From JAABRU01 sp050180235 (GTDB taxonomy: Bacteria > Desulfobacterota > Desulfobacteria > Desulfobacterales > Desulfococcaceae): a DNA stretch of 64,000 nucleotides. Position numbers and translations under genes: made by a program. This document shows, in pieces, positions 9,305-17,714 of this stretch. A model generated the notes under the pieces. It had not been told where the DNA came from and ran no database searches. It saw only the letters and a program-made list of their open reading frames with translations. Every line of letters begins with the position of its first letter. The first letter of the stretch is position 1. The stretch is taken from positions 9,984 to 73,983 of the forward strand of contig JBFXEJ010000014.1 in NCBI GenBank assembly GCA_050180235.1. The letters run 5' to 3'.

Positions 9305-10975
9305 TTACTTGTTAATACGATCTACGCTGTAATTGAGAAAATCACCCACATAGAGCAGATACTCAAAGGGAAGTTTGTCCCCGCCTGTCTGTGCGAGAAT
9401 GGAACCCAGCGTACCGTGCATCACTTTTTCCTTTTCCGCATATCCCGCACTGAAGACAATGGCCACCGGTGTATCAGCAGGATAATGTCTGGACAGGCTG
9501 TCAACGAACTTCTTAAATTCCGTGCGCATGGTGAAAAGCACCATGGTGCTTTGGTGAACAGCCATTTCTTCCACAGTCCAGCCCGAAGCAAGAATGACCG
9601 AATGCGCAGTTTTGCCCTCAGTGACACCTGCACGCAAAGCAGCATTGGCAGCATTGAAAGCACTCAGTCCGGGTACAACTTCAGTGTCCAGATCACGCAG
9701 TTCTGTCAGCGACCAGGAACAGGGGCCGTACACCAGCGGATCGCCGCTGTCGAGCATGGCAACGGTTTTGCCTTCGGCCACTGCCTTGCGTACCAGAGCA
9801 GCAAATTCTGTCTGTTTCTGATGATATTCCTCACAGCTCATTTTTTCATTGGCTTTCTCTGCTTCTGAAACCTCTTTGCATTCCTTGCCATAAAAGGGAA
9901 ACAGGCGATGATAGCCGTCAAGCACTTCTTTTCCGGCAAGAAGTTCGCCGAATTTATCGCTGATTCTTTTCCCGGCAAAAATCAGATCCGCGTCTTTGAT
10001 GACCTTCACTGCCCGCAGAGTGGCCAAATCCGGATCTCCGGGGCCTACGCCCACCAGATAAAATTTGCCTTTGCCTGTTTTGGCTGCTGCCTGTTCCGGT
10101 CTGTACTGGGCATTTGCCAGAGCTTTGCCCACATACACAATGGACAGACGTTCATCCGGATAGGAAGTAGCTGCCGCAAATCCGCCCACAGTTCCCAGTA
10201 CAGCTTTCTGACTGCCGCTTATACCGGCATTGGAGACAATGGCCGCAGGCGTATCAGCAGCATAGACTTTGGCAAGCCGGGCAAACAGTTCTTTCATATC
10301 CCGCGGCATGAAAATGATCATGGTGGCCTGTTCATGTCCTGCCAGATTTTCAAGGCTGTCTTTGTGATTTTCCTTCTGAAAAGGAGCAGTGAGAATCACT
10401 TCCCCCAGACTCACCTGCAGCGCTGCATTCGCGGCATTGAAGGAACTCAGACCTGGCACCACGACCGGATTGAGATCATGAAGTTCCCTCAGACTCCATA
10501 TATCCGGCCCGTAAATGGTGGGATCTCCGCTGCTGAGCATCGCCACTTTTTTGCCCGCCTGAACTGCCTCACGCACCAGCCCGGCAAACTCGGCCTGCTT
10601 TTTGTGATATTCCTCACAGTTCATGCCATGTTCGGGGTTTTCCTTCTGGGGAACCTGGGAACAGTCCTTACCGTAAAAACGGAACAGCACTCCATAGCCG
10701 TCTTTGACCTGTTTGGCAGAAAAATCCACATGGGAAGCCAGCTTTTCCTGTTTCTTCGGATCACAGAAAACCATATCAGCCTGACGGATCACTTCCAGGG
10801 CTCTGGGTGTCAGCAGGTCAGCATCTCCGGGGCCGATGCCCACAATGTGGAAACTTCCTTTGGAAGCGACTTCCGCACCAGAGGCCGGTGTCATAAATCC
10901 GGCCAGAACAAGACAGTGAACGGCCAGCACCAGACAGGCCATCCGGTTTTTTTCCTTTGTCCATTTTGCTTTCAT
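9305..10975 (-). CDS. Exported tandem tetrapyrrole (corrin/porphyrin) methylase-fold protein
   Basis: A 556-residue protein from the ATG at 10975, preceded by AAAGGAG. A signal peptide (RMACLVLAVHCLVLAGFMTPASGAEV) is followed by two tandem TP-methylase domains. Each has the N-terminal glycine motif (FHIVGIGPGDADLLTPRA; FYLVGVGPGDPDLATLRA), an SxGDP motif (SSGDPTIYGP; DSGDPLVYGP) and VPGLSxFNAANAAL, as in the CobI/CbiL family of B12 enzymes. Each also has an extra Cys-bearing insert (FYGKDC...MNCEEYHKKQ; FYGKEC...MSCEEYHQKQ). These enzymes are normally cytosolic and use SAM. Export suggests a tetrapyrrole- or metal-binding role in the periplasm instead of methylation; this is inference. It lies between a TonB receptor gene and DUF4198 on the same strand. 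Confidence 0.8.
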   Translation of the reverse strand: MKAKWTKEKNRMACLVLAVHCLVLAGFMTPASGAEVASKGSFHIVGIGPGDADLLTPRALEVIRQADMVFCDPKKQEKLASHVDFSAKQVKDGYGVLFRFYGKDCSQVPQKENPEHGMNCEEYHKKQAEFAGLVREAVQAGKKVAMLSSGDPTIYGPDIWSLRELHDLNPVVVPGLSSFNAANAALQVSLGEVILTAPFQKENHKDSLENLAGHEQATMIIFMPRDMKELFARLAKVYAADTPAAIVSNAGISGSQKAVLGTVGGFAAATSYPDERLSIVYVGKALANAQYRPEQAAAKTGKGKFYLVGVGPGDPDLATLRAVKVIKDADLIFAGKRISDKFGELLAGKEVLDGYHRLFPFYGKECKEVSEAEKANEKMSCEEYHQKQTEFAALVRKAVAEGKTVAMLDSGDPLVYGPCSWSLTELRDLDTEVVPGLSAFNAANAALRAGVTEGKTAHSVILASGWTVEEMAVHQSTMVLFTMRTEFKKFVDSLSRHYPADTPVAIVFSAGYAEKEKVMHGTLGSILAQTGGDKLPFEYLLYVGDFLNYSVDRINK

Positions 10976-11050
10976 TCGCAATTCTTTCTCCTTTTCTTTG
11001 CAGTTCATTTCATCCTCATGAAATGTTTGTAACTATAGTATTTTCCTAAA

Positions 11051-11146
11051 CTTTTGTCCTCTGTGCAAAAAACCGCTCCGCTTAATTTTTGCACTCCACC
11101 ATCGGGTTTTGCAGAGGACAGAAGTTGGTAAAAGAACTATAAATGG
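11051..11146. repeat. About 95-bp dispersed repeat, copy 2
   Basis: Almost base-for-base copy of 5-100, in the same orientation, with only a few differences (for example ACTCCACC for ACTCCTCC). It sits 75 bp upstream of the exported methylase start. Confidence 0.8.
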
Positions 11147-11252
11147 GCTGTCAAAAAGGTTTCTTTACATCGTAAAAACGGCATCCTGCCGTTTTCGGTG
11201 CGGCAGGATGCCGCCCCCTACGGAAAATTGGCAGAGGAATTCTTTGCTCTGA

Positions 11253-13349
11253 CTAAAACTTCAGGCTCAGAGATGCACCAAAGGTGCGATCCGTGGCCGG
11301 ATAACCTGACCCGTTTTTGTATTCCTCATCAAAGAGATTTTTGACATAGAGCTTGAGTTTGACGTCCCTAATATGGCGATCATCTTTAAAAAGCACCTGC
11401 TGAACGGCAAAATCAAAAACATGATGAGCAGGGTTTTCCTCTTCCGTAAAATACCAGACATCCGGTTCAATCTCTTCCGATACCTCAATGACTTCATCAC
11501 TTTGATAGTAATAATCCAGCATAAGACTTGTTTTCTCAAAAAGCTGGTATGCCAATCCCGCTGTCACGCGATGCTCCGCGCGTTCATCCAACTCGGTTTC
11601 ACCTGCTGGCTCATCTCCCTGATTGTCAAATTTCTGCCAGGCATAGGTCAGATAAAAAGACAGTTTGTCTGTCAGATGTCCGCCCAGATCCAAATCCACG
11701 CCATGACGGTAAACTTCTTCCAGATTGATCTTGTAGTCACTGTAGCGGAGACTTCCTGCATTGGCTCCGGAATAATTTGCATATGAGCTGTTGGAGCATA
11801 TATAGTCTTTGATCTGATAGAACGCGTAATTCACTTTCAGGCCGATATCGCCCCAAACCCGCCGGTTGAACACCAGGTCATAACCCATGCCGTGTTCAGG
11901 TTCCAGCCAGGCTCCTGCGGGCTTGCCCTGGGGATTGTAGTCGCCGTGGTTGTCCGGAGCGCGCCAGATTTTGCTGACACCCAGGGAAAGTGATGTGTCC
12001 TGTAGCCAGGAAGCCATCTGATCCATTTTCCATGTGAGAAAGGATTTGGGGACAAATTCATCCCAGTCCCGATCAATAATATCCTCTCTTCCGGTGATCA
12101 CGCCAAAGTTGGTCACCTTTATTCCCACATCTTCATAACGCAAGCCCAGACGCAGATCCAGAGAGGACAGAATTCCCCACTGATGCTGCAGAAAAGCCCC
12201 TTTTTTTTCAACACGCTTTGTTTTCTCATCTTCCACACCGTCATCATAAAGCTGGGCCAGATCAAATCCGACTGTGGTGGTGTGTTTGTCCGACCATTTG
12301 ATTTCATCCTGAATCTTGCCGCCTTCCTGCCACCACTCGGTATCGGAATGGGCCGGATATGCATCACCGGTTTTGGCATAATAACTCCGGTCACGGCTGT
12401 CTTTGCTGTAGTATGCCCCCAGACTCAGGCGGCCAGCCGGGGAGTCCTGTTCATAATTGAGGCGGTAGGAATAGGAAATGCCGTCCCAGACAGGCTGCTG
12501 CCAGGGCGCAAAAGCTGCGCTTTCCACTTCCGGATAACAGGGATCATAATCCGATCCGGTATTGGTGACAGGAGCTTCGCGATCCACATCCGAATAGGAA
12601 CCGCTCAGGGTGATAAAACCCTCAGACGGCAGAACAAGACCGAAGCGTCCGAAAACCGTATCATTGTCACTGGCATTGTTGCGCAGATAACCGCTGGTGG
12701 TGCTCCTTTGATACGCGAGATCATAGGTAAAAAGATTCGCTGCCCCCTGAATGATGAGGTTGTCGGTCTGTGTATTATAGGAACTGTAACTTGCGATTGC
12801 TTTGCCCTCAGGGGTAAGGGTATCCCTGATTTCAGGCTTTTTCATTTTCATGTTCACAACACCGCCGATGCTTTTGCTGTCAGAAAGGGCAGAATGTGGG
12901 CCCGGCAGCAGTTCCACCGAATCAATCAGAAACGCGGGCAGCAGGGAATAATCCACAATATTGCTGGATTTTCTGCCCCCGGTTTTCTGCAGGGTCAGCC
13001 CTTCTATGGCAGTGACAAAACGGGTGGCGTCAAAACCCCGCATATAAACGGAATCCACACCGGCATCTGCCTCTGATTCCCCCCGGAAATCAATGATGGC
13101 ATGACGTTTGAGCACATCCACAATGCTGGCCGGCACGCCGACATTGGGAATCTCCTGCACATTGATCACGGTTTTTGCGGGCGTCTGTTCAAGCACTTCG
13201 GGAGCGGCTTTTTTTCCCCTGACCACAACATCATCCAACTGCTGCACCTGCTCCTGCTGTTCCTGTGTGGTTTCAGAAACTACGGGAGCGGCTGGAAGCA
13301 TCAGAAAAAAAATGCCTGCCAGCAGAAAAAATACACTGCTTTGTCTCAT
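11253..13349 (-). CDS. TonB-dependent outer membrane receptor
   Basis: A 698-residue receptor with a signal peptide (MRQSSVFFLLAGIFFLML...) ending near VVS-ET, a Gln/Glu-rich N-terminal spacer, and a TonB-box-like LDDVVVRGKK. The plug includes VYMRGFDATRFVTAIEGLTL and VELLPGPHSALSDSKSIGG, and the barrel ends in FGASLSLKF with terminal Phe. The start follows AAAGGAGG. Plug and barrel length are normal. It is upstream of the exported methylase gene on the same strand, so the two may share a ligand, possibly a corrinoid or another metallo-tetrapyrrole (inference). Confidence 0.9.
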   Translation of the reverse strand: MRQSSVFFLLAGIFFLMLPAAPVVSETTQEQQEQVQQLDDVVVRGKKAAPEVLEQTPAKTVINVQEIPNVGVPASIVDVLKRHAIIDFRGESEADAGVDSVYMRGFDATRFVTAIEGLTLQKTGGRKSSNIVDYSLLPAFLIDSVELLPGPHSALSDSKSIGGVVNMKMKKPEIRDTLTPEGKAIASYSSYNTQTDNLIIQGAANLFTYDLAYQRSTTSGYLRNNASDNDTVFGRFGLVLPSEGFITLSGSYSDVDREAPVTNTGSDYDPCYPEVESAAFAPWQQPVWDGISYSYRLNYEQDSPAGRLSLGAYYSKDSRDRSYYAKTGDAYPAHSDTEWWQEGGKIQDEIKWSDKHTTTVGFDLAQLYDDGVEDEKTKRVEKKGAFLQHQWGILSSLDLRLGLRYEDVGIKVTNFGVITGREDIIDRDWDEFVPKSFLTWKMDQMASWLQDTSLSLGVSKIWRAPDNHGDYNPQGKPAGAWLEPEHGMGYDLVFNRRVWGDIGLKVNYAFYQIKDYICSNSSYANYSGANAGSLRYSDYKINLEEVYRHGVDLDLGGHLTDKLSFYLTYAWQKFDNQGDEPAGETELDERAEHRVTAGLAYQLFEKTSLMLDYYYQSDEVIEVSEEIEPDVWYFTEEENPAHHVFDFAVQQVLFKDDRHIRDVKLKLYVKNLFDEEYKNGSGYPATDRTFGASLSLKF

Positions 13350-13826
13350 TCCTCTGTTTCCTCCTTTGTTCCTCCGTGTTTAACCTGATTTATAAAAAAG
13401 TCATCAGGCAGCATCCATAACTGCCTGTTCTGCAAAAAATCTGCCCTCTCCGCAGTTCTGCTGAAACCGGAATCTCACCGGAAATCTGAAAAACAGTTGC
13501 ACAGCAAACTTTGTGGATAGTGGGTCAACCCGGTTGATAATGTCATCCCTTACGGGATTCTGATTTGTTTTTTCAGTTTTTTTTCTGTAATAATATCAAT
13601 CTTTACAGATTTTATCATCCGGGTGCCAGACCCGAATCAACGGATTTGACCCACTACCACTTTGTGAGACTTCGTGCCTTTGCGTCTTCGTGGCAGTTTG
13701 AAAAAATGAAGACACACAAAATTTTTTGCTGAAATCTTTTTCAGATTTCATATCATGAAAAACCGGAATCCGGTTTTCGCAGGAATGAAAAAATGGAAAA
13801 TCAGATTTTGTGCAGGTTCATACTGA
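13350..13826. other. 5' region of receptor gene with repeats
   Basis: Holds a short hairpin (AGGCAG / CTGCCT near 13405-13435), a CCGGAATCTCACCGG stretch near 13470, the IS1-derived MITE (listed separately) and a 'CTTTGCGTCTTCGTGGCAG' dispersed motif near 13680. No gene is seen. Confidence 0.5.
13516..13658. mobile_element. 143-bp MITE with IS1-family ends
   Basis: The ends are GATAGTGGGTCAACCCGG (left) and, reversed, GGTAGTGGGTCAAATCCG (right). They match the terminal inverted repeats of the complete IS1-family element at 32870-33691 (GGTAGTGGGTCAAAAAGG). A perfect 8-bp direct repeat, ACTTTGTG, flanks it at 13508-13515 and 13659-13666. It has no coding capacity, so it is a non-autonomous derivative probably moved by an IS1-type transposase. 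Confidence 0.85.
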
Positions 13827-13855
13827 TTGACAGGGAGGAATTTCAGGTATAAAAT
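13827..13855 (+). promoter_or_regulatory. Strong sigma70-type promoter
   Basis: A consensus -35 box TTGACA at 13827-13832, a 17-bp spacer, and a -10 box TAAAAT at 13850-13855. The start site is predicted near 13862. It drives the short transcript described next and no protein gene. Confidence 0.6.
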
Positions 13856-13861
13856 GAGACT

Positions 13862-13941
13862 GAAATTCCCCCTTTGGGATTTTCATTTGTACTAAGGCAG
13901 CCGATGCGTCCTGGCCGGGATGCGGCTGCCTTTTTCTTTGC
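13862..13941 (+). ncRNA. Candidate small RNA ending in an intrinsic terminator
   Basis: About 80 nt between the promoter at 13827-13855 and a terminator. The first hairpin is TGAAATTCCC-CCTTT-GGGATTTTCA, with one mismatch. The second is AGGCAGCCG / CGGCTGCCT followed by TTTTTC. There is no start codon with a ribosome site. No RNA family is recognised. It sits in an 811-bp gap between two minus-strand units, so it is not a leader of either. Confidence 0.5.
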
Positions 13942-14160
13942 CAATAGGTTGATGGTTCTGCAAAAAGTCATCAAAGCGCTTTATTCCGGCTTTCGCGGGA
14001 ATAAGAAAGACTGAAAACAGGACTATTTGTCTGATCATCAATATTCTGAATATGTTTAAAAATACCTCCTTTCCCTTACATGGAAATTACCGATGTCTTC
14101 ACACTCCCGCAGGAGATGAGTCTGCATCATTGACGGATTTGAACCATTGCCAAAAAACAA
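13942..14160. other. Intergenic stretch downstream of candidate sRNA
   Basis: Contains an ATTCCGGCTTTCGCGGGAAT-type dispersed repeat near 13985. Nothing else is recognised. Confidence 0.4.
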
Positions 14161-15354
14161 TCAGCCCGGGCCTCCCTGTCTGCTGGCAGTTTTTGCCATC
14201 TGACCACAGGCACGATCAGTTTCCTGAGTTCTTTCAATATGGTACAGCAGATTATTTTTGAGCCTGAGCATCTCAGGTTCTTTGCTTCCCGGAGCAAATC
14301 GTTTCAGTACTTCCAGTGCTTTTTCAGACTGGCCGGTCTGCTGTAGGGCTATGACAAAATTCTGCAGCATCCGGGAATCAAATCTGTTCCGCAGACTGCT
14401 TTCATACAAAGGCGCAGCTTTTGAAGGAATGCCCACCTGCATGTGCAAATCCGCGAGCAGCCCTGCTTCCTGCTCAGACAGGGATTCAAGATAGCTGTAA
14501 ATTGTCAAAGCCACCAGCGCGGATTTGTGTTTGCTGTCCTGCAACTCCACATGTGCCAGGGCTTTCCACCATTTGGAACAGGTGGGACTCTGCCGCGTCA
14601 GAAATTCGGCATAATTGCAGGCCTCTTTCCGCATACCAAGCTGCATGTACTGGTGAAGCAGTATCTCCTGCCACTGAACCTGTTTTTCACCGCTGTAGTG
14701 TTCAGCCAGCAGACGGATATGGGGCAGGGCCTGTTTCTGACGGTTTGCAGTGAGCATGGCATGGACAAGATTTTCGCGCCATTCTGTCCGCACCTTTCCG
14801 GGATGGTTTCTGAAAAGTTTTTCAAATGCGGCAATGCCCGGATCAGGCTGTTTTGCCATGAGGTAGGCGGCAGCACTGTAATAAAGATGTTCAGGATTTT
14901 TGTCTGAACCGCTGTCATAGGCTTTTGAGAAAGCATGACCCGCACGGGAATAATCTCCGAGTTCGTAACAGGCTTTGGCAAGATTCAGCCACGCGGAAAC
15001 ATGGGCCGGATCTTTTTTCACGGTCTGTTCAAATGCCTCTGCTGCCTGTTTCCATCTGTTCTTCATCATGTGACAGCAGCCTGATGCAAAAAAAACTTCC
15101 GGATGACGGCAGCCTTCAGCATAAGAGGCAGAGGAAGATCCGCATTTGGCCTGAAATGCCCTGAGAATTTCAAGGGCCTGATCATAAGAGTGCCTGTTCA
15201 TCAGTTTGCCTGCCTCAGACAGGGCAATCCTTGCGGGCAGGGGAATGTCACTGTTTTTCTGCCCGGCTGCCTGGCTTTGCCGGGAAAAAACAGCAGTCAT
15301 CGCAAAAAGAATCACAAAAAAAAGCAGTTTTTTCTTTGTCCTATCCATTTCCAT
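14161..15354 (-). CDS. TPR-repeat protein of the TonB2-type operon
   Basis: A 397-residue protein from the ATG at 15354, preceded by AAGAGGTG. A longer in-frame upstream extension overlaps tonB and is rejected. It begins MEMDRTKKKLLFFVILFAMT with a signal peptide ending near QAA-GQ, so the protein is periplasmic or membrane-attached. Several TPR helices follow (YDQALEILRAF, RWKQAAEAFEQTVKKDPAHV, AWLNLAKACYELGDYSRAGH, KALEVLKRF). Genes of this kind close TonB2/TtpC clusters in Vibrio and relatives, where the TPR protein supports the energising complex. Here it follows tonB after 22 bp and is last in the operon. Confidence 0.85.
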   Translation of the reverse strand: MEMDRTKKKLLFFVILFAMTAVFSRQSQAAGQKNSDIPLPARIALSEAGKLMNRHSYDQALEILRAFQAKCGSSSASYAEGCRHPEVFFASGCCHMMKNRWKQAAEAFEQTVKKDPAHVSAWLNLAKACYELGDYSRAGHAFSKAYDSGSDKNPEHLYYSAAAYLMAKQPDPGIAAFEKLFRNHPGKVRTEWRENLVHAMLTANRQKQALPHIRLLAEHYSGEKQVQWQEILLHQYMQLGMRKEACNYAEFLTRQSPTCSKWWKALAHVELQDSKHKSALVALTIYSYLESLSEQEAGLLADLHMQVGIPSKAAPLYESSLRNRFDSRMLQNFVIALQQTGQSEKALEVLKRFAPGSKEPEMLRLKNNLLYHIERTQETDRACGQMAKTASRQGGPG

Positions 15355-15376
15355 TGTGCACCTCTTTTTTACGGGC

Positions 15377-16138
15377 TTATTCCAGTTCAAACCGCACAGT
15401 TGTTTCCACACGGGTACTGACCGCTGAGCCCCCCACTTTTCCCGGCTGAAAACGCCAGCCGGAAACGCATCGGACAACACTTTGATCAAAAATGCCTGAG
15501 GGTTTGCTTTCCACCACTTTGATGCTGCCCACGCTGCCGTCTTTGCTGACCACAAAACGGACACGCACCCAGCCCTCAATTCCCCGGCGTTTGGCAGTCA
15601 TGGGATATATCGGGGGGACTCTGGCCAGCACGGTCAGGGGCGAATCCAGATCGCCTTCGGAAAAGGTCTGGTCCGGAACGCTGACAGGAAAACTTTCTTC
15701 CGCCACAGGTGCATTGGCATCACTTGTGTCAAATATCATTGGCGGCACCACCGGAGGAGGCAGAACCAGTGTATCAGGGCCGGCAGGCAGACGCGGATTG
15801 ATGGCAAAGGGCAGTGCCAGTTTTGTCTGCACAGGCTGCCGGATGGAAGGCCGGGGACGGGGCTGCTGGGTCCGGGGCATCGGTTCCGGAGGCTCAGGGG
15901 GTTTTTCGGTTTCACGTTTGACCGGGCTTTCCGGCTGTCTGATGCGAATCACATTGATGGCTGAAACAATCTGCTCAAAATCCGGTTTTTCCCTGACCGG
16001 ATGCTGCAGATGGGGCATAAGGGCAAAAAGAACTATGTTCAGTCCTAAAGCTCCGGCCGCGGCCCACAGCCATGTTATCCAACTGCGGCGGATCATGGTC
16101 TCAAAATAGGGGGATTTTTCCAATGAATCAGTTATCAT
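15377..16138 (-). CDS. tonB: TonB energy-transducing protein
   Basis: A 253-residue TonB. One N-terminal membrane anchor (about 17-40, TWLWAAAGALGLNIVLFAL) is followed by a Pro-rich periplasmic spacer (KPPEPPEPMPRTQQPRPRP, about 75-150). The C-terminal TonB domain (about 165-253) carries the PPIYPMTAKRRGIEGWVRV motif and ends VETTVRFELE. It contacts TonB boxes of outer membrane receptors, probably including the three in this window. It belongs to the operon starting at 19919, but 478 bp of repeat DNA separates it from exbD. Confidence 0.93.
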   Translation of the reverse strand: MITDSLEKSPYFETMIRRSWITWLWAAAGALGLNIVLFALMPHLQHPVREKPDFEQIVSAINVIRIRQPESPVKRETEKPPEPPEPMPRTQQPRPRPSIRQPVQTKLALPFAINPRLPAGPDTLVLPPPVVPPMIFDTSDANAPVAEESFPVSVPDQTFSEGDLDSPLTVLARVPPIYPMTAKRRGIEGWVRVRFVVSKDGSVGSIKVVESKPSGIFDQSVVRCVSGWRFQPGKVGGSAVSTRVETTVRFELE

Positions 16139-16477
16139 TATATTTTTCTCTGAGCATATTGCTTCAATGCCGTTTCCTTAAGAAAAGTAAGGAGTACGCT
16201 GTCAGCCTTGAATGTGTGCGTTGCAACAACCGGATTTTTCGGAAAAATCCGGTTTTTCTGTACATCTCAACACATAAAATCAAAGTTGACAAAGCAGGAG
16301 TACATAACCAATTTAGCTTTTATAGAATAGCTGATTGATTAACAAACTGAATTTTCTAAAAAAAATTCAGCTTGTAATCCTATAAAATTCATCGTGGTCA
16401 TGCAGGAGTGCCAAACTGAAAGTTTGGCAAAAAAAATCGCCGCCCAAACTTTCAGTTTGGGACTCCCAATCCCGGAC
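16139..16477. other. Repeat-filled gap inside the TonB operon
   Basis: Carries a REP-like palindrome (16227-16257), an inverted repeat AACTGAATTTTC / AAAATTCAG (16343-16374), and a 'GAGTGCCAAACTGAAAGTTTGGC' type palindrome with a second inverted copy (about 16405-16466). No gene. These hairpins could lower expression of tonB relative to exbD. Confidence 0.6.
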
Positions 16478-16620
16478 TTAGGTGATTTCCATTAATGATT
16501 ATACCGTTTTTCGCAGGGCGGGCACAGCTTTTTGTGCCCGCCGTCATGCTGAAACGGCGGGCACAAAAAGCTGTGCCCACCCTGCAATGATGGTACATTT
16601 TTTCATGGAAATCGCCTTAG
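16478..16620. repeat. MITE-like element with large internal palindrome, abutting exbD
   Basis: Imperfect 28-bp terminal repeats: the left end is TTAGGTGATTTCCATTAATG and the right end, reversed, TAAGGCGATTTCCATG, about 21 of 28 matching. Inside is a long inverted repeat (GGGCGGGCACAGC / GCTGTGCCCACCC plus CACAAAAAG). The outermost bases of the right end supply the TAA stop of exbD at 16617-16619. The ends are related to the family at 2195, 20569 and 39388. Confidence 0.75.
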
Positions 16621-17036
16621 GGGGCATTGGGCAGTTTTGCGGCCAGGGAAACATTCTGCGCTCCGGCCATGCGGCATCCGTCCATAACCTGAATCGCGGT
16701 TCCGGTACTGCTGCTTTTGTCAGCCACCACCACCACTGCCCCTTCAGGATTCTCAGCCAGGGCACGTTCCACATTGGCCCGTACTGCCCGGACATCCACT
16801 TCTCGATGATCTATATAAATGCGATTGGCCGCATCAATTCCGATCAGAATGGTGGCTTTTGATTTGACCACAGCAGTAGCGGCTGTGGGACGGCTGACAT
16901 CAATGCCTGTTTCTTTGACAAAACTGGTGGTCACCAGAAAAAAAATGAGCAGAATAAACACCATGTCTATCAGGGGTGTCATATTCAGTTCTGCAACCGT
17001 CCGGCTGCTGCGGCGGCTGCCGGTGATGTTGATCAT
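16617..17036 (-). CDS. exbD: ExbD/TolR biopolymer transport protein
   Basis: A 139-residue ExbD. One membrane helix (about 18-42, LNMTPLIDMVFILLIFFLV) carries the conserved Asp of the proton path (TPLIDMVF), and a periplasmic domain follows. The start at 17036 follows AGGAGATTCC. It works with ExbB to harness the proton gradient for TonB. The C-terminus (..AAKLPNAP) ends exactly at a MITE terminus that provides the stop codon, so the original tail may have been slightly different. Confidence 0.93.
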   Translation of the reverse strand: MINITGSRRSSRTVAELNMTPLIDMVFILLIFFLVTTSFVKETGIDVSRPTAATAVVKSKATILIGIDAANRIYIDHREVDVRAVRANVERALAENPEGAVVVVADKSSSTGTAIQVMDGCRMAGAQNVSLAAKLPNAP

Positions 17037-17093
17037 GGAATCTCCTGATTATGCCTGTTTTTTTGTTTTAAAAAAATATCCGGGTTCTGCGCT

Positions 17094-17714
17094 TCACAAC
17101 TGCCTCCGCAGATACAGCCCTGCTGCTGCTATCCTTTTTCTGAGGTTTCCGGCCCGGCGATCCAGAAAACTTTTCATATACAGCCCCGGAATGGCCACCA
17201 GCAGACCGGTCTGTGTGGTAATCAGGGCTTCGGAAATACCGTCTGCCATAGCCCTGGCATTGCCTGTTCCAAACACAGCCAGAACATCAAAGGTGGCGAT
17301 CATTCCCGTCACTGTTCCCAGCAGTCCCAGCAGGGGCGTTATGGCAGCCAGCACAGCAATTACGGTCAGATAATCGCCCAGAGAACGGTTGATGCGCATC
17401 ACGGTTTCATCCAGAATAAAGCGATCCAGTTCCCGGTTTCCGCTGCGGGCCTGAAGAAAACGGGCCACCAGCAGGGATATGGCTCCGCCATACTGCCCGG
17501 GATCAGGCATCCGGTTGCCCTGCACATGATCCCATGCAGTTTGGAAACTCATATTTTTCCGGTAAAGCCGCCTGAAGAAAATCGCACGATCCATAATCAG
17601 AAACCACATAAGCAGACTGGCTGCGGCCAGCGGGACCATGACAATGCCGCCGATCTGCATATAAGCTTCGAGTTCCAGATAAGTGCTGCGGAGAATGTCA
17701 ATTATTTGCTGCAT
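17094..17714 (-). CDS. exbB: ExbB/TolQ/MotA proton-channel protein
   Basis: A 206-residue inner membrane protein starting at the ATG at 17714 (MQQIIDILRSTYLELEAYMQ). Membrane helices lie near residues 20-42, 110-135 and 150-175. The ITPLLGLLGTVTGMIATFDVL motif of the ExbB/TolQ family is present. It overlaps the end of the upstream TtpC-like gene by 17 bp. It should be the dedicated ExbB of this TonB system, pairing with ExbD. Confidence 0.93.
   Translation of the reverse strand: MQQIIDILRSTYLELEAYMQIGGIVMVPLAAASLLMWFLIMDRAIFFRRLYRKNMSFQTAWDHVQGNRMPDPGQYGGAISLLVARFLQARSGNRELDRFILDETVMRINRSLGDYLTVIAVLAAITPLLGLLGTVTGMIATFDVLAVFGTGNARAMADGISEALITTQTGLLVAIPGLYMKSFLDRRAGNLRKRIAAAGLYLRRQL

Noticed and set aside
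13430..13490. Possible second cobalamin riboswitch before the receptor at 11253-13349, because of CCGGAATCTCACCGG
   Set aside because: The rest of the aptamer (the GGGAAG/CTTCCC, CAGTGAC-type and B12-box parts) is missing between this stretch and the start codon.
16139..16620. Operon break meaning tonB has its own promoter
   Set aside because: No clear -35/-10 pair was found between exbD and tonB; the gap is explained by repeat insertion, so the operon is kept as one with a caveat.
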